Shown piece after piece: positions 54,499-64,000 of a stretch of 64,000 nt of DNA. Numbering within the stretch: position 1 is the stretch's first letter; every line of letters begins with the position of its first letter. The DNA lies in contig JAGVSM010000919.1 in NCBI GenBank assembly GCA_022494885.1, positions 28,101 to 92,100 of the forward strand. Direction: 5' to 3'. A program made the position numbers and the translations under genes. Origin of the DNA: Micrasema longulum (taxonomy: Eukaryota > Arthropoda > Insecta > Trichoptera > Brachycentridae). Below the pieces are notes generated by a model. It was not told where the DNA came from and did not search any database. It worked only from the letters and a program-made list of their open reading frames with translations.

Positions 54499-54640
54499 TG
54501 CACCACAACAGGCCAGGAGGCCCAATTACAGTTGTGAATTACATCACAGAACACCCAAGCTTAAGAAAAATCACATTTAACTTTTGTGTTCTCACCGGGA
54601 ATCAAACCCGGAACCTTCCGTGTGTGAGTCAAGCGTCTTG
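54499..54640 (-). mobile_element. SINE, type S1, head truncated
   Basis: CACCACAACAGGCCAGGAGG, CCCAATTACAGTTGTGAATT, TCACCGGGAATCAAACCCGG. It stops at GCGTCTTG, before the A box, so it is 5' truncated. Confidence 0.8.
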
Positions 54641-54791
54641 ATTATGTAGCATTTCAAGATGAAAGCACTAAATTAATTTCCACACTCGTCGTTTAGAAAA
54701 TAAAAGCGTTTAAAATCACCGTACATTTTAGATTTAGAATTATTATGGTGTCAACTATATGCATCTGCTTGTCAATGGGGTCAGTCCAAAG

Positions 54792-55482
54792 CAGCAGTCG
54801 GCAACTCGCTGCCCGAGGGGTTGCATGCGGCCTTCGAGATATCTTGGTGCGGTCCGCAAGGTTTTTGCCTCAATGTACGTGACGGATACACAACTAAGTT
54901 GCCAACCTATGGATAAAAAACGATAATTTCTAAATTGCAGAAAAGCAGACAAAGAAGCTGGGAAAATTTTTGTTTGTCAAAGTTCTTGAATAAAAAGTGC
55001 ACATACAACATTTAACGCAGGTAAAAAAAAAAGTTTGTTGATTTTAAAAAGATCTCACGTAGGTTTTCGAGAGTCCCTTTGCAGTTGATATCGATAATGT
55101 TAATTTGGTGGATTTCTATGGAAGTTTGCTTTCTGAAAACTACAAGGAGTTAAAAAGGTTTGCTCAGCAAATAATAACCATGTTTGGTAGTAAACATGTT
55201 TGTAAACTATTTCCATTCTGAGTTACCGAAAAGACGAACACTGTTCTCAAATATCAGATTCACATTTAGATACAAAATTATGCGTCTATATTTCAAAGAT
55301 GCAAGCTTAAATTTGAAAAAAACTTGTAAGTCAATTGTGTTCAAAAAATCTTATTAATTTTTTCAACTGTAGTGAATGTAGTAAAAATACGTATTAGCGT
55401 TATGACATATGGCAGAAGTGTGATCCGCACAAATCCGAAAATAATATAGTTGGCCCTTTTACAACAAAAGGTTGCCGACCCG
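54792..55482 (+). pseudogene. hAT-type transposon remnant with transposase C-terminus
   Basis: Ends CAGCAGTCGGCAACTCGC and AAAGGTTGCCGACCCG are inverted repeats of the GTCGGCAACC type found in hAT elements. Inside, codons for NYKELKRFAQQIITMFGSKH then VCK align with the hAT dimerisation region (Y-LR-A-MFGSTYICE in active relatives), followed by stops. About 690 bp remain. No 8-bp target duplication is evident (GTCCAAAG against TATATATA). A plus-strand relic; inactive. Confidence 0.65.
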
Positions 55483-55689
55483 TATATATATTAAAAAAAA
55501 CAGGCTTATGGCTAAGCTTACGCTTTTTTTTTCAAAAAACAACTTAGAAAGTTTTATAAACTTCAATTTCTATGGCTAAGAAATACCCTAATTTTGAATC
55601 AAACTTAAGAATACGTTAATTTTTTTAGTATAATTAATTATGTCCCTACAAAGTTCATATTTATTTTTTGTCTGAGGTAATTAGAAAAA

Positions 55690-55778
55690 AAGAATAACCC
55701 ACTTAATCACTGACGGGAATTGAACCCGTGACGTCAGTTTCACAGTAGGCCGTCTAACCAACTGCGCCACGGCGCTTG
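55690..55778 (-). mobile_element. tRNA-like SINE head, type S5
   Basis: Minus strand: GCGCCGTGGCGCAGTTGGTT with A box TGGCGCAGTTGG, and T arm ACGGGTTCAATTCCCGT. The D and T arms look tRNA-like, but the 5' GCGCCGT strand has no partner after the T arm (CAGTGAT), so a functional tRNA is unlikely. Confidence 0.55.
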
Positions 55779-55779
55779 T

Positions 55780-57055
55780 CTGTCTTAATGACAAAAGAAT
55801 TTAAGGTAAGAATTTACTAAGCAAAAATGAAATCTTACATTTTTTTATGTCAATGCTATTGATTTCATTTTGGTATTTCAATCATATTTTCAAATAACGA
55901 TAGATTTTTACACTTTAACATATACGATATTAATGGAAAATGTTAAATAATATAAATTGTTACTTCGGTAAGTTATTTCAGTACGTACTATATATGTAAA
56001 AACGTATAATAAAGAGACAAGTTATTTTTCAACTAGATGCATCTCTGTTTGAGCAACAATATTATACTCTTAGATTACGCTGCCCTTAAAAATTAAAAAG
56101 ACTCGTAAAAAGGCAACTACGGCAACCTACAAATTTAAATGCTATCTATTACGTGTCTGTAATCCATTTAATTATACGTCATTGTATATACCTTTGAAAA
56201 TTTGTACTTTAGTATTAATTGGAAATGGTGGCGAGGTTTTAATTATTAATAGCAATAGTGCCAATACTGTTGTAAGAGATTTGAAATGAATTTCGTTATT
56301 TTGTGGCTTGCCCTTTCTTTACAGGGAAAATTTTTCTTAATAATCTATAAAATACACACTTTAATATTCCATCTATTAAAAACGAATGCTTTTGCTGACG
56401 GTAATACCTTGTTAGGTTTGGTCAATAGCCATTTAAATAGTAATTGAATCCTTCGGTTGATATTTACACCAGTAACAATATTCTGCAGAGTATGAAGAAA
56501 ATATTAAATAGGTGCAGCAAGAGCCAACTTCTTCAGTGGTGGTCTAGCTAATCAAGCTTGTGCAAGCTTTAATAACAATAACCTCAAACTGATGCTTAAA
56601 TCAGAATGTTCTTCAGGTTAAATGGTTTTCTTAAAGGATAATGAAAAATGAAATATGTGCATACTTTTACGTTGTAACATTTAAATATTTTATTCACGGT
56701 TTTTCAGGGCCAGACCGCGAAACTTCAGAAGAACATTCCTCACGGTTATCTTTAAAAAAATTCATAAAATAAAAAAAAAGTATTCAATCAAAATGGAGTA
56801 AATCTTTAATTCTTGGACGAGCATTCCTTCTACGAACCCCTACCCCCCTAAACATTTTTTTTAGATAAAACCGTATTTGACCAACAAAACGATACGCGCG
56901 AGACGCGGAGAAGTAAAGCGACTGGGTAGGAGAGGAGTAGAGGTTTGTGGAGGGACTGCTTGTCTGAGAAATTAAGGATTTACTACATTTTGAAATCATG
57001 AAATTATTTTTTTTTTTTAAATGACTTCTTGAAAAAAAATTATGAAGATTTTTTT
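55780..57055. other. No gene recognised
   Basis: A minus-strand frame at 56999-56784 has a serine-rich composition and no signature. Otherwise AT-rich. Confidence 0.4.
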
Positions 57056-57060
57056 AAAGC

Positions 57061-57246
57061 TTACCACGGGGAATGTTCTTTTTGAAGTTTCGCTATAATA
57101 ACTCTTTTTGCATGATCCAATATGTAAATTTCAATCAAGTACTGCACTATACTTGCATTGAATGGGGCTGTTTGATCTTCACGAGGGAGCAATTCATTGA
57201 ATCGTTTGACTTCAGTTTGTAAACTGGTTACCGTATTATTTGCCAT
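57061..57246 (-). CDS. Candidate coding exon, product unknown
   Basis: Minus-strand frame MANNTVTSLQTEVKRFNELL, then PREDQTAPFNASIVQYLIEI, YILDHAKRVIIAKLQKEH. The composition is strikingly normal for a cellular protein (amphipathic, helix-prone, few low-complexity residues) compared with other frames here. It is bounded by splice-like signals: TATTGTAG just before the ATG (acceptor AG at 57252-57251) and GG-GTAAGC at the end (donor from 57064), so the stop TAA may lie in an intron. That suggests a first or second coding exon on the minus strand. I do not recognise the protein. Confidence 0.4.
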   Translation of the reverse strand: MANNTVTSLQTEVKRFNELLPREDQTAPFNASIVQYLIEIYILDHAKRVIIAKLQKEHSPW

Positions 57247-57254
57247 GTACCTAC

Positions 57255-57980
57255 AATATTTGATTTAATTTTCATTTTAGCTTCACGAAAAATTAAAGCG
57301 TATTGTTTATTTTCTTTCATTGAAAAAATTAGTATAAATAAAATCATAAAACTCTACAAAGTACCTAACTGAAGACGCACCGCAGAAAATTTTTAGGAAA
57401 ATAAGTGCTATTGCTATTATATATGCTGTAATTTTTTCTTACACGACAGATTCATCCATTCGCAATATACAAGTTCTAGGGATTATCTGTATCCAAACTA
57501 GGGTCTCAGTTGCATTTATTCCTAAAAAGGTGACAATGAATCAATGGTAGTATTTTCAGCTTTTAACACCTAGGTGTTATAGCACGGCTATGGGATTTAA
57601 TTGTTTTCTCAGCACATTGTTGCGTTAGCACTTAAGTGCCACACCAAGACTTGTATGTAATGTTTAATACATTCGCTCTCATTATTTAGTGGAATTTAAA
57701 GCTCTGACCCTATGGTTTTAGTTATTTGAGAATGACACTTTTTAAAGCGATTTTTTTAACGTATCTATTAGAACTATCTTGTTTCGAAAAACAAGAACAT
57801 CAATTGAACAAAATATTTACTGATACTTAACTAGGATGACAAGTTACTGAGAATATACGTAATAAATTGCGTAACAACAAAATTTTTTAAATAAACAGAT
57901 AAAAACAAGACAAAGAATTACAAATATTTCAGAAAAATATACAGATGCGATCAGCGGGAAGGTTTAATTACCTTGGCCCG
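57255..57980. other. No feature recognised
   Basis: No internal repeat match or frame of note. Confidence 0.4.
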
Positions 57981-57984
57981 ACCA

Positions 57985-58075
57985 CTAAAAAAAAAATACT
58001 AAGCCAAATATCTTAGTATTATAAATGTTTGTAAAAGACAGATTTGCCATTTATGTTAATAAAATAAAATAAAAT
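57985..58075 (+). pseudogene. 3' tail of the 11.3-kb retrotransposon family
   Basis: ATAAATGTTTGTAAAAGACA, GATTTGCCATTTATGTTAAT-AAA matches 13100-13133. Strongly 5' truncated. Confidence 0.55.
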
Positions 58076-58079
58076 TTGT

Positions 58080-59125
58080 TGAATATCTTGCAACCTAACC
58101 TCACTAGCATATTTTAATTGAATATAAATTCAGTAGGTTCTACAAACCATTAGAGTTTATGAATATTTGAAGAACGCAGTTCCGCTTACTACTATCACGT
58201 GTGCATACATTCTTCTTCATTACAATTCACAAAGCAATCTCGCACACGGACAGGTTAATTGAAAGATCTCATCTCAGAAAACGATTCACAAACCACAATT
58301 TACAATTTATTCTAAGTGCGAGGGCGGAGGGGACCACGGAGATTAGCCTTCGCCCCCATATTAAACTAACAGCTACGTTTTGCATTACGTCTCATCATCA
58401 AACATAGCATTAAATACATAATTTAAAAAGTTTTAATCTATGGGTAGATTTATTTATTTTATTCATTAAAAAAATGTTTTTGATATTATCGTCATTCAGT
58501 TGTAATTTTATTACTTCACTTCTTTTTTACTTTTTTTTATATTTATAAATGGCAGATTTTGGATTAATAATAATAACTGGTTACAGTTATAGTAAATAAC
58601 AGTTGTTGACAAATGTTGTTAAAATGAGAAATTTAATCTAGGTAAACAATAATGGCACTATGCGAACTATCAAATTTCATTGTTATTCAATTTCATTACA
58701 AGTAATTTAATCAAATTACACGTAACATCAAATTTTAGTCACATCTGTTTCGCACCTTTATCAAGCTTAATTAGTATCCGAATGTTTATAATATGTTAGT
58801 GCCTATCGGTGACTCAATTAAACTTACAATTTTTGCTTCTGTAAGCATGCACCTTTGAATGATTTACATGAAAACTTTAAAGATTTTAATGAACTGTACC
58901 TACATGCAGGGGCGAACCGTGTATAGAAGCGATTATGCGCAGCCATTACATTTGACTAACATAATAATGTAATAAAAATAAAAAAATAATTACCATTTAT
59001 TTTAAATCATTTTCACCGTTCGTATTTTTATCCTAATATAAATATAAATATTAATATGGCACCTGTGGTGAGCCAAGAAACTAGCCGATTATTCCAGCTT
59101 ATTTTTTTATACAAATAAGTATACT
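58080..59125. other. No feature recognised
   Basis: A 68-codon frame at 58201-58407 has no signature. Confidence 0.4.
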
Positions 59126-59129
59126 ATAT

Positions 59130-59795
59130 TTTGAATGTCTTAACCCCAGTGCGGGTTTTTTTTCCTAGATTAAACTTGCAGATTACACAAATTATTTTAA
59201 GATTCTTGATTTGGAAAACAGTATTTCAAACATTATTTCTTAAGGGCTATTTCTTAAGCTTTGAGATGGTACTTTTGATAAAATACCATAATTCTCACAT
59301 CTCACAACATCTTCGAGATTTGCACTGGTTAAAAAGCCCAGAGAGAATAAAATACAAGCTGTGCTGGACAGTATTCAAATCCCTTCATGAAATGGCTCCA
59401 AAATACCTATCGGACCTTTGTATTAGGGAAAATACATGTCAAAGAAAATCTACTCTTAGGTCAGCATTTGATTCAGGAAGAGGAAAACTTGTTGAAATCC
59501 AGCGCTCCCCAAACACTAGATTTGGAGATCGTGCTTTTGCCGCCGCCGGCCCCTCTGCCTGGAACCAATTGCCTTCAAACTTACGAATCATCGACAGTCC
59601 CAGTCAGTTCAGATCCCAACTAAAATCCCACTTCTTTAAACTATCATACCCTCAATTTTAAATCTGGAAAAATAATGTATCACTTAAGTTTAGTTAGAAT
59701 GTAAGTTTAGATATACAATTGTAAAGCGCCCTTGAGGTGATTTTTTACAAAAATGGCGCTATATAAATCAGCCAAATATTATTATTATTATTACT
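59130..59795 (+). pseudogene. L2/CR1-type RT C-terminus and 3' end
   Basis: Open frame 59131-59661 (176 codons): ISQHLRDLHWLKSPERIKYK, LCWTVFKSLHEMAPKYLSDL, RFGDRAFAAAGPSAWNQLPS, FRSQLKSHFFKL. The LHWL-RI-YK, AP-YL-DL, GDRAF-AAPS-WN-LP and F-LK-H series is diagnostic for the C-terminus of L2/CR1-type proteins. The 3' end has GTAAAGCGCCCTTGAGGTGA, GGCGCTATATAAAT and then (ATT)n, the usual L2-type tail. Truncated; the RT core is absent. Second copy at 39745-40265. Confidence 0.9.
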
Positions 59796-59799
59796 TTCA

Positions 59800-61425
59800 T
59801 GCGTCATATTGCAGGACATATGATGCTCGACGCGGCCGTTTTTAGCACTATTAATTTCTAAAACGATTCGGCCAGATGAAATTTCAATTAAGTACCTTAT
59901 ATTCTATGCCTAATATTGACTGAATTCATAGTGCTATTTTTAAAATATTTTTAATGAGTTTTGTATTAAAGTAATGGATAATATATCTGTATAATAAAAT
60001 ATATCACGAAGTTACGTCGTTTGAGTTGATTTCATGGATGAGAGTTGTTGTATCACACAGAACCACAGAAAAATATCAATTTGTAGTATATATTACTTAC
60101 ATTATATTATGTACCTTCTATGTTGGTACAAATATATGATATATTTTTAAAGCTTACCTGTAAATAAAATCACCATTCGCCACTGCCTACATAACTATAT
60201 TATCAAATCTTTTCAAAAAAAAAATTCCGGTATGTCTTGATTAATCATATTTTTGTCATAATTTTATGTGAGTATATACACATTTTTTGTATTTATACAA
60301 TACGGCGTCATACAAATTAAACTCACAGGAGTTTTATACAACTCGTTTTGGATGGAACAAAATGATGTTTCCGTTTTAAATTTATAAAATATACAATAAC
60401 ACAAAATAATATGATAGATTGTCTCTGTCTGTGATTTATTTCCTCTTTTTGGTTGCGTATGCTAAATTTTCACGTTGAAATTTTATTTTTCAATAAATAA
60501 TGTTGGTATGTAAAAAAAAATATGCCACTCATTTGAATTATGTATATTTTTTGCGCATTTTGTATGTATGTTTATATTATACAAGTGTTATTTTGCTAAT
60601 GATCATTTAATATGAATTTGGGAGATTATACTGTCATACGGTTTTTTTAAATTAAAAAATAAACGATTACCTTTTTATTGGCAGTTCTGTTTTTTTTTTA
60701 ATCTGCTGTTTTTAAAACTCACCTTTTTTTAGACGGTAAATCATGTATATACTTCGGTAGGTACTCTAACTGTGAAATAATTTGATTCCCATTGTGGTTT
60801 CCGCTTTAAAATCGTCTATGTAAAAATAAAACTGCGTTTGAATGTGCTCGTATGGATTGCTTATTCAAATATCATCATCTACTTTCTGCATGCATTCTAT
60901 TTTATTGCACTTACTCTCCATAACTCTGCGTCCCTGGTAAGCGGGAGATCTTAGTTCGGTTCCACATACCGATACTTGCCAATGCCAAGCAACGGTTCAT
61001 AGTGGTATTATGACCAAGTCGGGTTTCCTAACCTCCTTGCTCGTATGTGCTCCCGATACATTCCTTCAAGTTCTAGCAAATATTATCGGAATGAGACGGA
61101 GGAGACAAATAAATTAATCTGGCCAACATATGTAATTCGAATTATTGTTTTACATTTTTTTCAAATAATTCTAACTGTATTAAATATTTTGCTGAAAATT
61201 TCAACGCGCGGTCAAAGAAGATTCTTTTATATTTTTAAGCAAAATTAATTGTCAGTATTTTTGATGATATATTTTTTTTATTAGCTTGAAAAGAAGATTT
61301 AGGTCGTTAGATGTAGTGTGCGATTTGTGGTGGGCTAGCTGTTAAAGGCTTAAATTTATTTTTTTACTTCTTCAAAAATACTTTAGTTTTGGATAAATTG
61401 CGCAATTCATAAAAAAAAAAACAAA
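59800..61425. other. No gene recognised
   Basis: AT-rich. 60915-61050 (CGTCCCTGGTAAGCGGGAGA, AGTTCGGTTCCAC) has a loose B-box look but no partner copy in the window. Confidence 0.4.
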
Positions 61426-61430
61426 GCAAT

Positions 61431-61819
61431 ATATCGTGGGTATATTGGCAAGAAACTTTAACTCTCAAATCCCTGTTTTGAGATGAGAATTCTAGTATTT
61501 AAGTGTTACAATTTTCCTTTTTTATATGTTATTTAAATAAAGTAAGATGTTAAGTGCTCATTTAAGAACTTGATTTAATTTTTCCGTTTCTTAATCTTAT
61601 ATTAAGTAAATGATAAGTTATTTAAAGCTTTAAGCCTCAATAAAACATCCGGTATACGACTTAACTTTAAATTTATTTTTAAAACTAGATATACGAAATT
61701 TAATATGACTTGGTTTATTTTGCCAGTTTGTAGAGCGTTAAAAACTTGAGAAAACTGCACCATGAAGTTAAATCCGCATATTTTCGAGTTAACGTTTTTT
61801 GCCAATATACCCACGATAT
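61431..61819. mobile_element. 389-bp MITE with about 35-bp terminal inverted repeats
   Basis: Left ATATCGTGGGTATATTGGCA-AGAAACTTTAACTC and right complement GAGTTAACGTTTTTTGCCAA-TATACCCACGATAT. No transposase; superfamily unknown. Confidence 0.75.
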
Positions 61820-61919
61820 TTTAGTGCAAAGGACACATTTTGTATTATTATATGTATTTAATTAATGCTTGGTTAAAATTGTTTACCTGCATATTATGTT
61901 CATATTTTAAGTAGGTGCG

Positions 61920-62345
61920 AAGGTTTTCACGGTCACTGTTATTAATATGTTTATTTTTTGGGTGATACCGTGCGTGTTGGATTTGTTCCGACGTTTCGGC
62001 TACCATTGCAGGAGCCATTTGTAGGGTAAACTAAAAAAGTGTGTGTTTAAGTACTAGTAATTTGTACCGTGTCGCAGTCAGCAGTAGGCACATTTCTATT
62101 TATTTTTGTAGTATGTAGTGCTGGGAACCATGTTGAGTTTAATTTAAGCCCGTCGTCTTTGTTTATGTTATTCGGGTGTCTGTGTATTTCAATTGGCTCT
62201 TTTATTATTCGTGCACTGTTATTACTGGGTTTATGCAAAATTTTCGATTCAAATGCGAAAAAATGTCCGGTGTCTATAAAGTGTTCCGCTATTGCGGATT
62301 TGTCAGGATGCCCAAGTTTACACTATTTTATGTTCGTCAATCCTT
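61920..62345 (-). pseudogene. Penelope-like element: GIY-YIG C-terminus and 3' terminal repeat
   Basis: The minus-strand frame (from about 62345) gives AKKRIDEHKI, a gap, then GHPDKSAIAEHFIDTGHFFA, SKILHKPSNNSARIIKEPIE, IHRHPNNINKDDGLKLNSTW, FPAL and a stop near 62045. EH-K, SA-AEH...GH, R-IKE-IEI and NRDDG-LS-W are the conserved end of the GIY-YIG endonuclease module of Penelope-like proteins. A frameshift or stop near 62310 breaks it. Downstream (61985-62030) is a decayed hammerhead core. The plus-strand 115-codon frame at 62069-62416 is its antisense shadow. Confidence 0.8.
61985..62030 (-). ncRNA. Decayed Penelope hammerhead ribozyme
   Basis: Minus strand: CTACAAAT (expected CUGAUGAU), stem II GGCT...AGCC with loop CCTGCAATGGT, then GAAAC-GTC (62000-61985 region). 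Stem II plus GAAACGTC is the usual Penelope minimal hammerhead ending; the CUGAUGA box is mutated. Confidence 0.55.
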
Positions 62346-62349
62346 TTCT

Positions 62350-62754
62350 TTGCTGTGCTCTCAATATTTATTCGTACATATACATAAAGCAAATTGGTAA
62401 TTTACACTCTAAATAGAACGTATTTTTGAATGGTAAAAATCTTTATTACATGCAAAATTGCATATTGTTTGGAATTCCAGGAAAAGCCGTAAAACAATGA
62501 CCGTTACTGCGCTTTTGTTGACAGGAGAATGTTCCATTATTAAATCCATACAAACGCAAAACGGGACTCAACTAGATGTTTCAGCCATGCAAATTCATTC
62601 ATGTGTGTTGATAAAACATTCCTATAGTAAATTTTTGCACGCCTAAATAAATAAATGGAAATAAAATTTATTAAAAGTCAAATTTAATGATATGTTCCTC
62701 TCCCTAAATGTTTTTTAACAATGAAATATACTAGAATTGATAACAAACGCATGT
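62350..62754. other. No feature recognised
   Basis: A 62-codon frame at 62458-62646 has no signature. Confidence 0.35.
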
Positions 62755-62805
62755 GTCTTCCTATCTTCTGCCTACCGGAACTGGCGTAATGGTAAGGGGT
62801 AGAAA
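62755..62805 (+). repeat. RTE 3' terminal fragment
   Basis: CTTCTGCCTACCGGAACTGG-CGTAATGG resembles TCTCTGCCTACCCCTACGGG at the end of the 52.8-kb RTE copy. Confidence 0.4.
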
Positions 62806-64000
62806 TATAAGTACAGTTCGTTACAAATTTGGTCAATTTTAATTGTTATAAACTAAACCATAATTTGTATCATATTATCCTACAAAAACTTTTGAGCCTT
62901 ATAACTAGATATTATGTTGCGCCCAGAGTGACCTATAATTTTTTTGCTTAAAAATAAAAGAGTTGGATTTAATTTAGATTATTCTGGTTTTTTGTGTTCG
63001 TAGGTAATGTTAATTCGTATTAATGCTTTATTTGTGAAATGGATACATATAATTAAAAAAAGTTCAGAAACCGCATACGAGCATCAAACAAAAGGCTACT
63101 TAACTACTCATAAATGAGTAGTTTTACGTTTGGACCCATTAGTTTCTTTGTAGACGTCGCTCAGTACGCGACACATGATTTGAATTCAACTATGCCGTGT
63201 TGTGTCCTTTAAGAGTGTAGAATACTGCTAGGATCTTAAAGAAACAGGACGGGATCACTTTTCATGTGTAATTAGCAAATGAATGTGTAAGTAGCAAATA
63301 CATTACTTAAAAATTTAATTATTTTTCCATCTGTCAGATTGTCGAAGAAATTAAATTGGTTAAAATGGTAGTATTTGTTTACCCTACTTTGCTCATCTAA
63401 TGAGATAAATAATGAAAATTGGATCTTGGATTAAACAACTCTGTGGTGGACATTTGACCGACATTATCTAAAGATAATCTAAATTTCTATCTAAAGACTA
63501 TCCAAAGTTATAAAAAACGTCAAATATTATTTAACATGATATAAAAGTATCCGTTTTATGTAAAATATAATTTGTTTTATATTTTAAGTTCAAATTTCAT
63601 AAATTCAATTACTTTTTTAAATAATCCTTTACTAATCTACTCTGTTGTGTTAATCAATATTTCCGCATGCACAAAAAAATTTTAGAGAAATTAACAGATT
63701 GCTTTTTTTACCTTACATTTGTGTTATGATTATATTTTTTCCCATCGTGCAACATTACGCGGCGATATCATGAAAGTGGAGCATACTGGGGGCATTTTTG
63801 GACACAGTCCGATGTATTCAAATATGATTCTACGCTCCTTCTGGACTATTCTTAATTCTATGAGTGGATATGTAAATATTATCACAATGATGGCTATTGA
63901 TGTTATTTGTACTCTTAATTACATTAATGTTGTTGTAAATTAAATAATTGAATCTTTTTCCCAAATCTTACACATGAGTCAGATTAATAAATGCATCTAA
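62806..64000. other. No gene recognised
   Basis: Includes a 22-bp palindrome AACTACTCATAAATGAGTAG-TT at 63102-63123. A 74-codon frame at 63719-63943 has no signature. Confidence 0.4.

Noticed and set aside
55715..55778. Minus-strand tRNA gene
   Set aside because: D and T arms look good, but the 5' acceptor strand has no complementary 3' strand and no anticodon stem closes well. A SINE head is more likely.
62069..62416. 115-codon hydrophobic plus-strand frame
   Set aside because: Antisense to the Penelope GIY-YIG C-terminus; hydrophobicity is a by-product of the opposite strand.

Overview
This 64 kb window is AT-rich, gene-poor animal DNA. It is almost certainly from an invertebrate and most likely an arthropod: the mix is RTE, Jockey/CR1-like and L2-like non-LTR retrotransposons, Penelope-like elements (PLEs), piggyBac, hAT and mariner-type DNA elements, and several tRNA-headed SINE families. 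Species cannot be fixed from the sequence alone. I find no complete host protein-coding gene. Two short segments (54101-54292 on + and 57065-57250 on -) have features of single host exons, but I recognise neither product. No real tRNA or rRNA gene is supported: the tRNA-like segments keep A or B boxes but do not close an acceptor stem, so they are SINE heads.

Layout. 0-10 kb: SINE and repeat fragments, a reverse-transcriptase (RT) C-terminus carrying an in-frame 30-bp minisatellite (2.6 kb), the fold-back repeat I call R1 (2.9-3.65 kb), repeat R4 (4.2 kb), a SINE nested in R1 (7.2 kb), a hammerhead-like repeat (8.0 kb), and CR1-like and RTE remnants (8.15-9.2 kb). 10-20 kb: a 5'-truncated retrotransposon with an undamaged RT reading frame (11.27-13.16 kb), a 623-bp mariner-like MITE, R5 and R4 repeats, a perfect 25-bp-arm hairpin, and more RT remnants. 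20-33 kb: RTE, Jockey/CR1-like remnants, SINEs and a 225-bp inverted-repeat MITE. 33-40 kb: an inverted dimer of a Penelope 3' end (33.99-34.96 kb), an RT fragment, a 2.5-kb piggyBac-like element with TTAA sites (35.57-38.10 kb), an R1 fold-back and an L2 fragment. 40-53 kb: SINEs, a Penelope mini-unit inside a retrotransposon tail, hammerhead-like repeats (44.6, 48.8 and 50.8-51.1 kb), a duplicated composite repeat (46.6 and 49.7 kb) and an RTE end. 53-64 kb: two candidate exons, a hAT remnant, an L2 end, a 389-bp MITE and a Penelope GIY-YIG C-terminus.

The most interesting signal is a set of dispersed repeats carrying hammerhead-ribozyme-like cores: a stem I pair, a CUGANGA-like box, a stem II hairpin, GAAA, and a self-complementary ACCGGU stem III followed by a cleavable triplet. 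They occur in two unrelated-looking repeat families, several times as head-to-head inverted dimers, and in one case next to Penelope coding sequence. Penelope-like elements are known to carry such ribozymes, so the inference is that Penelope terminal repeats and short non-autonomous derivatives have spread here.

Repeat labels used below (mine, not database names): R1 fold-back family; R4 and R5 dispersed repeats; R6, R7, R8 and R9 short repeats; S1 to S6 tRNA-headed SINE types; JkB, the Jockey-like family best seen at 29.7-30.2 kb; CRC, the CR1-like family seen at 8.2, 24.8 and 43.2 kb; HHR-B, the hammerhead-like repeat at 8.0, 44.6, 48.8 and 50.8 kb. All comparisons were made by eye; no alignment or database search was run.
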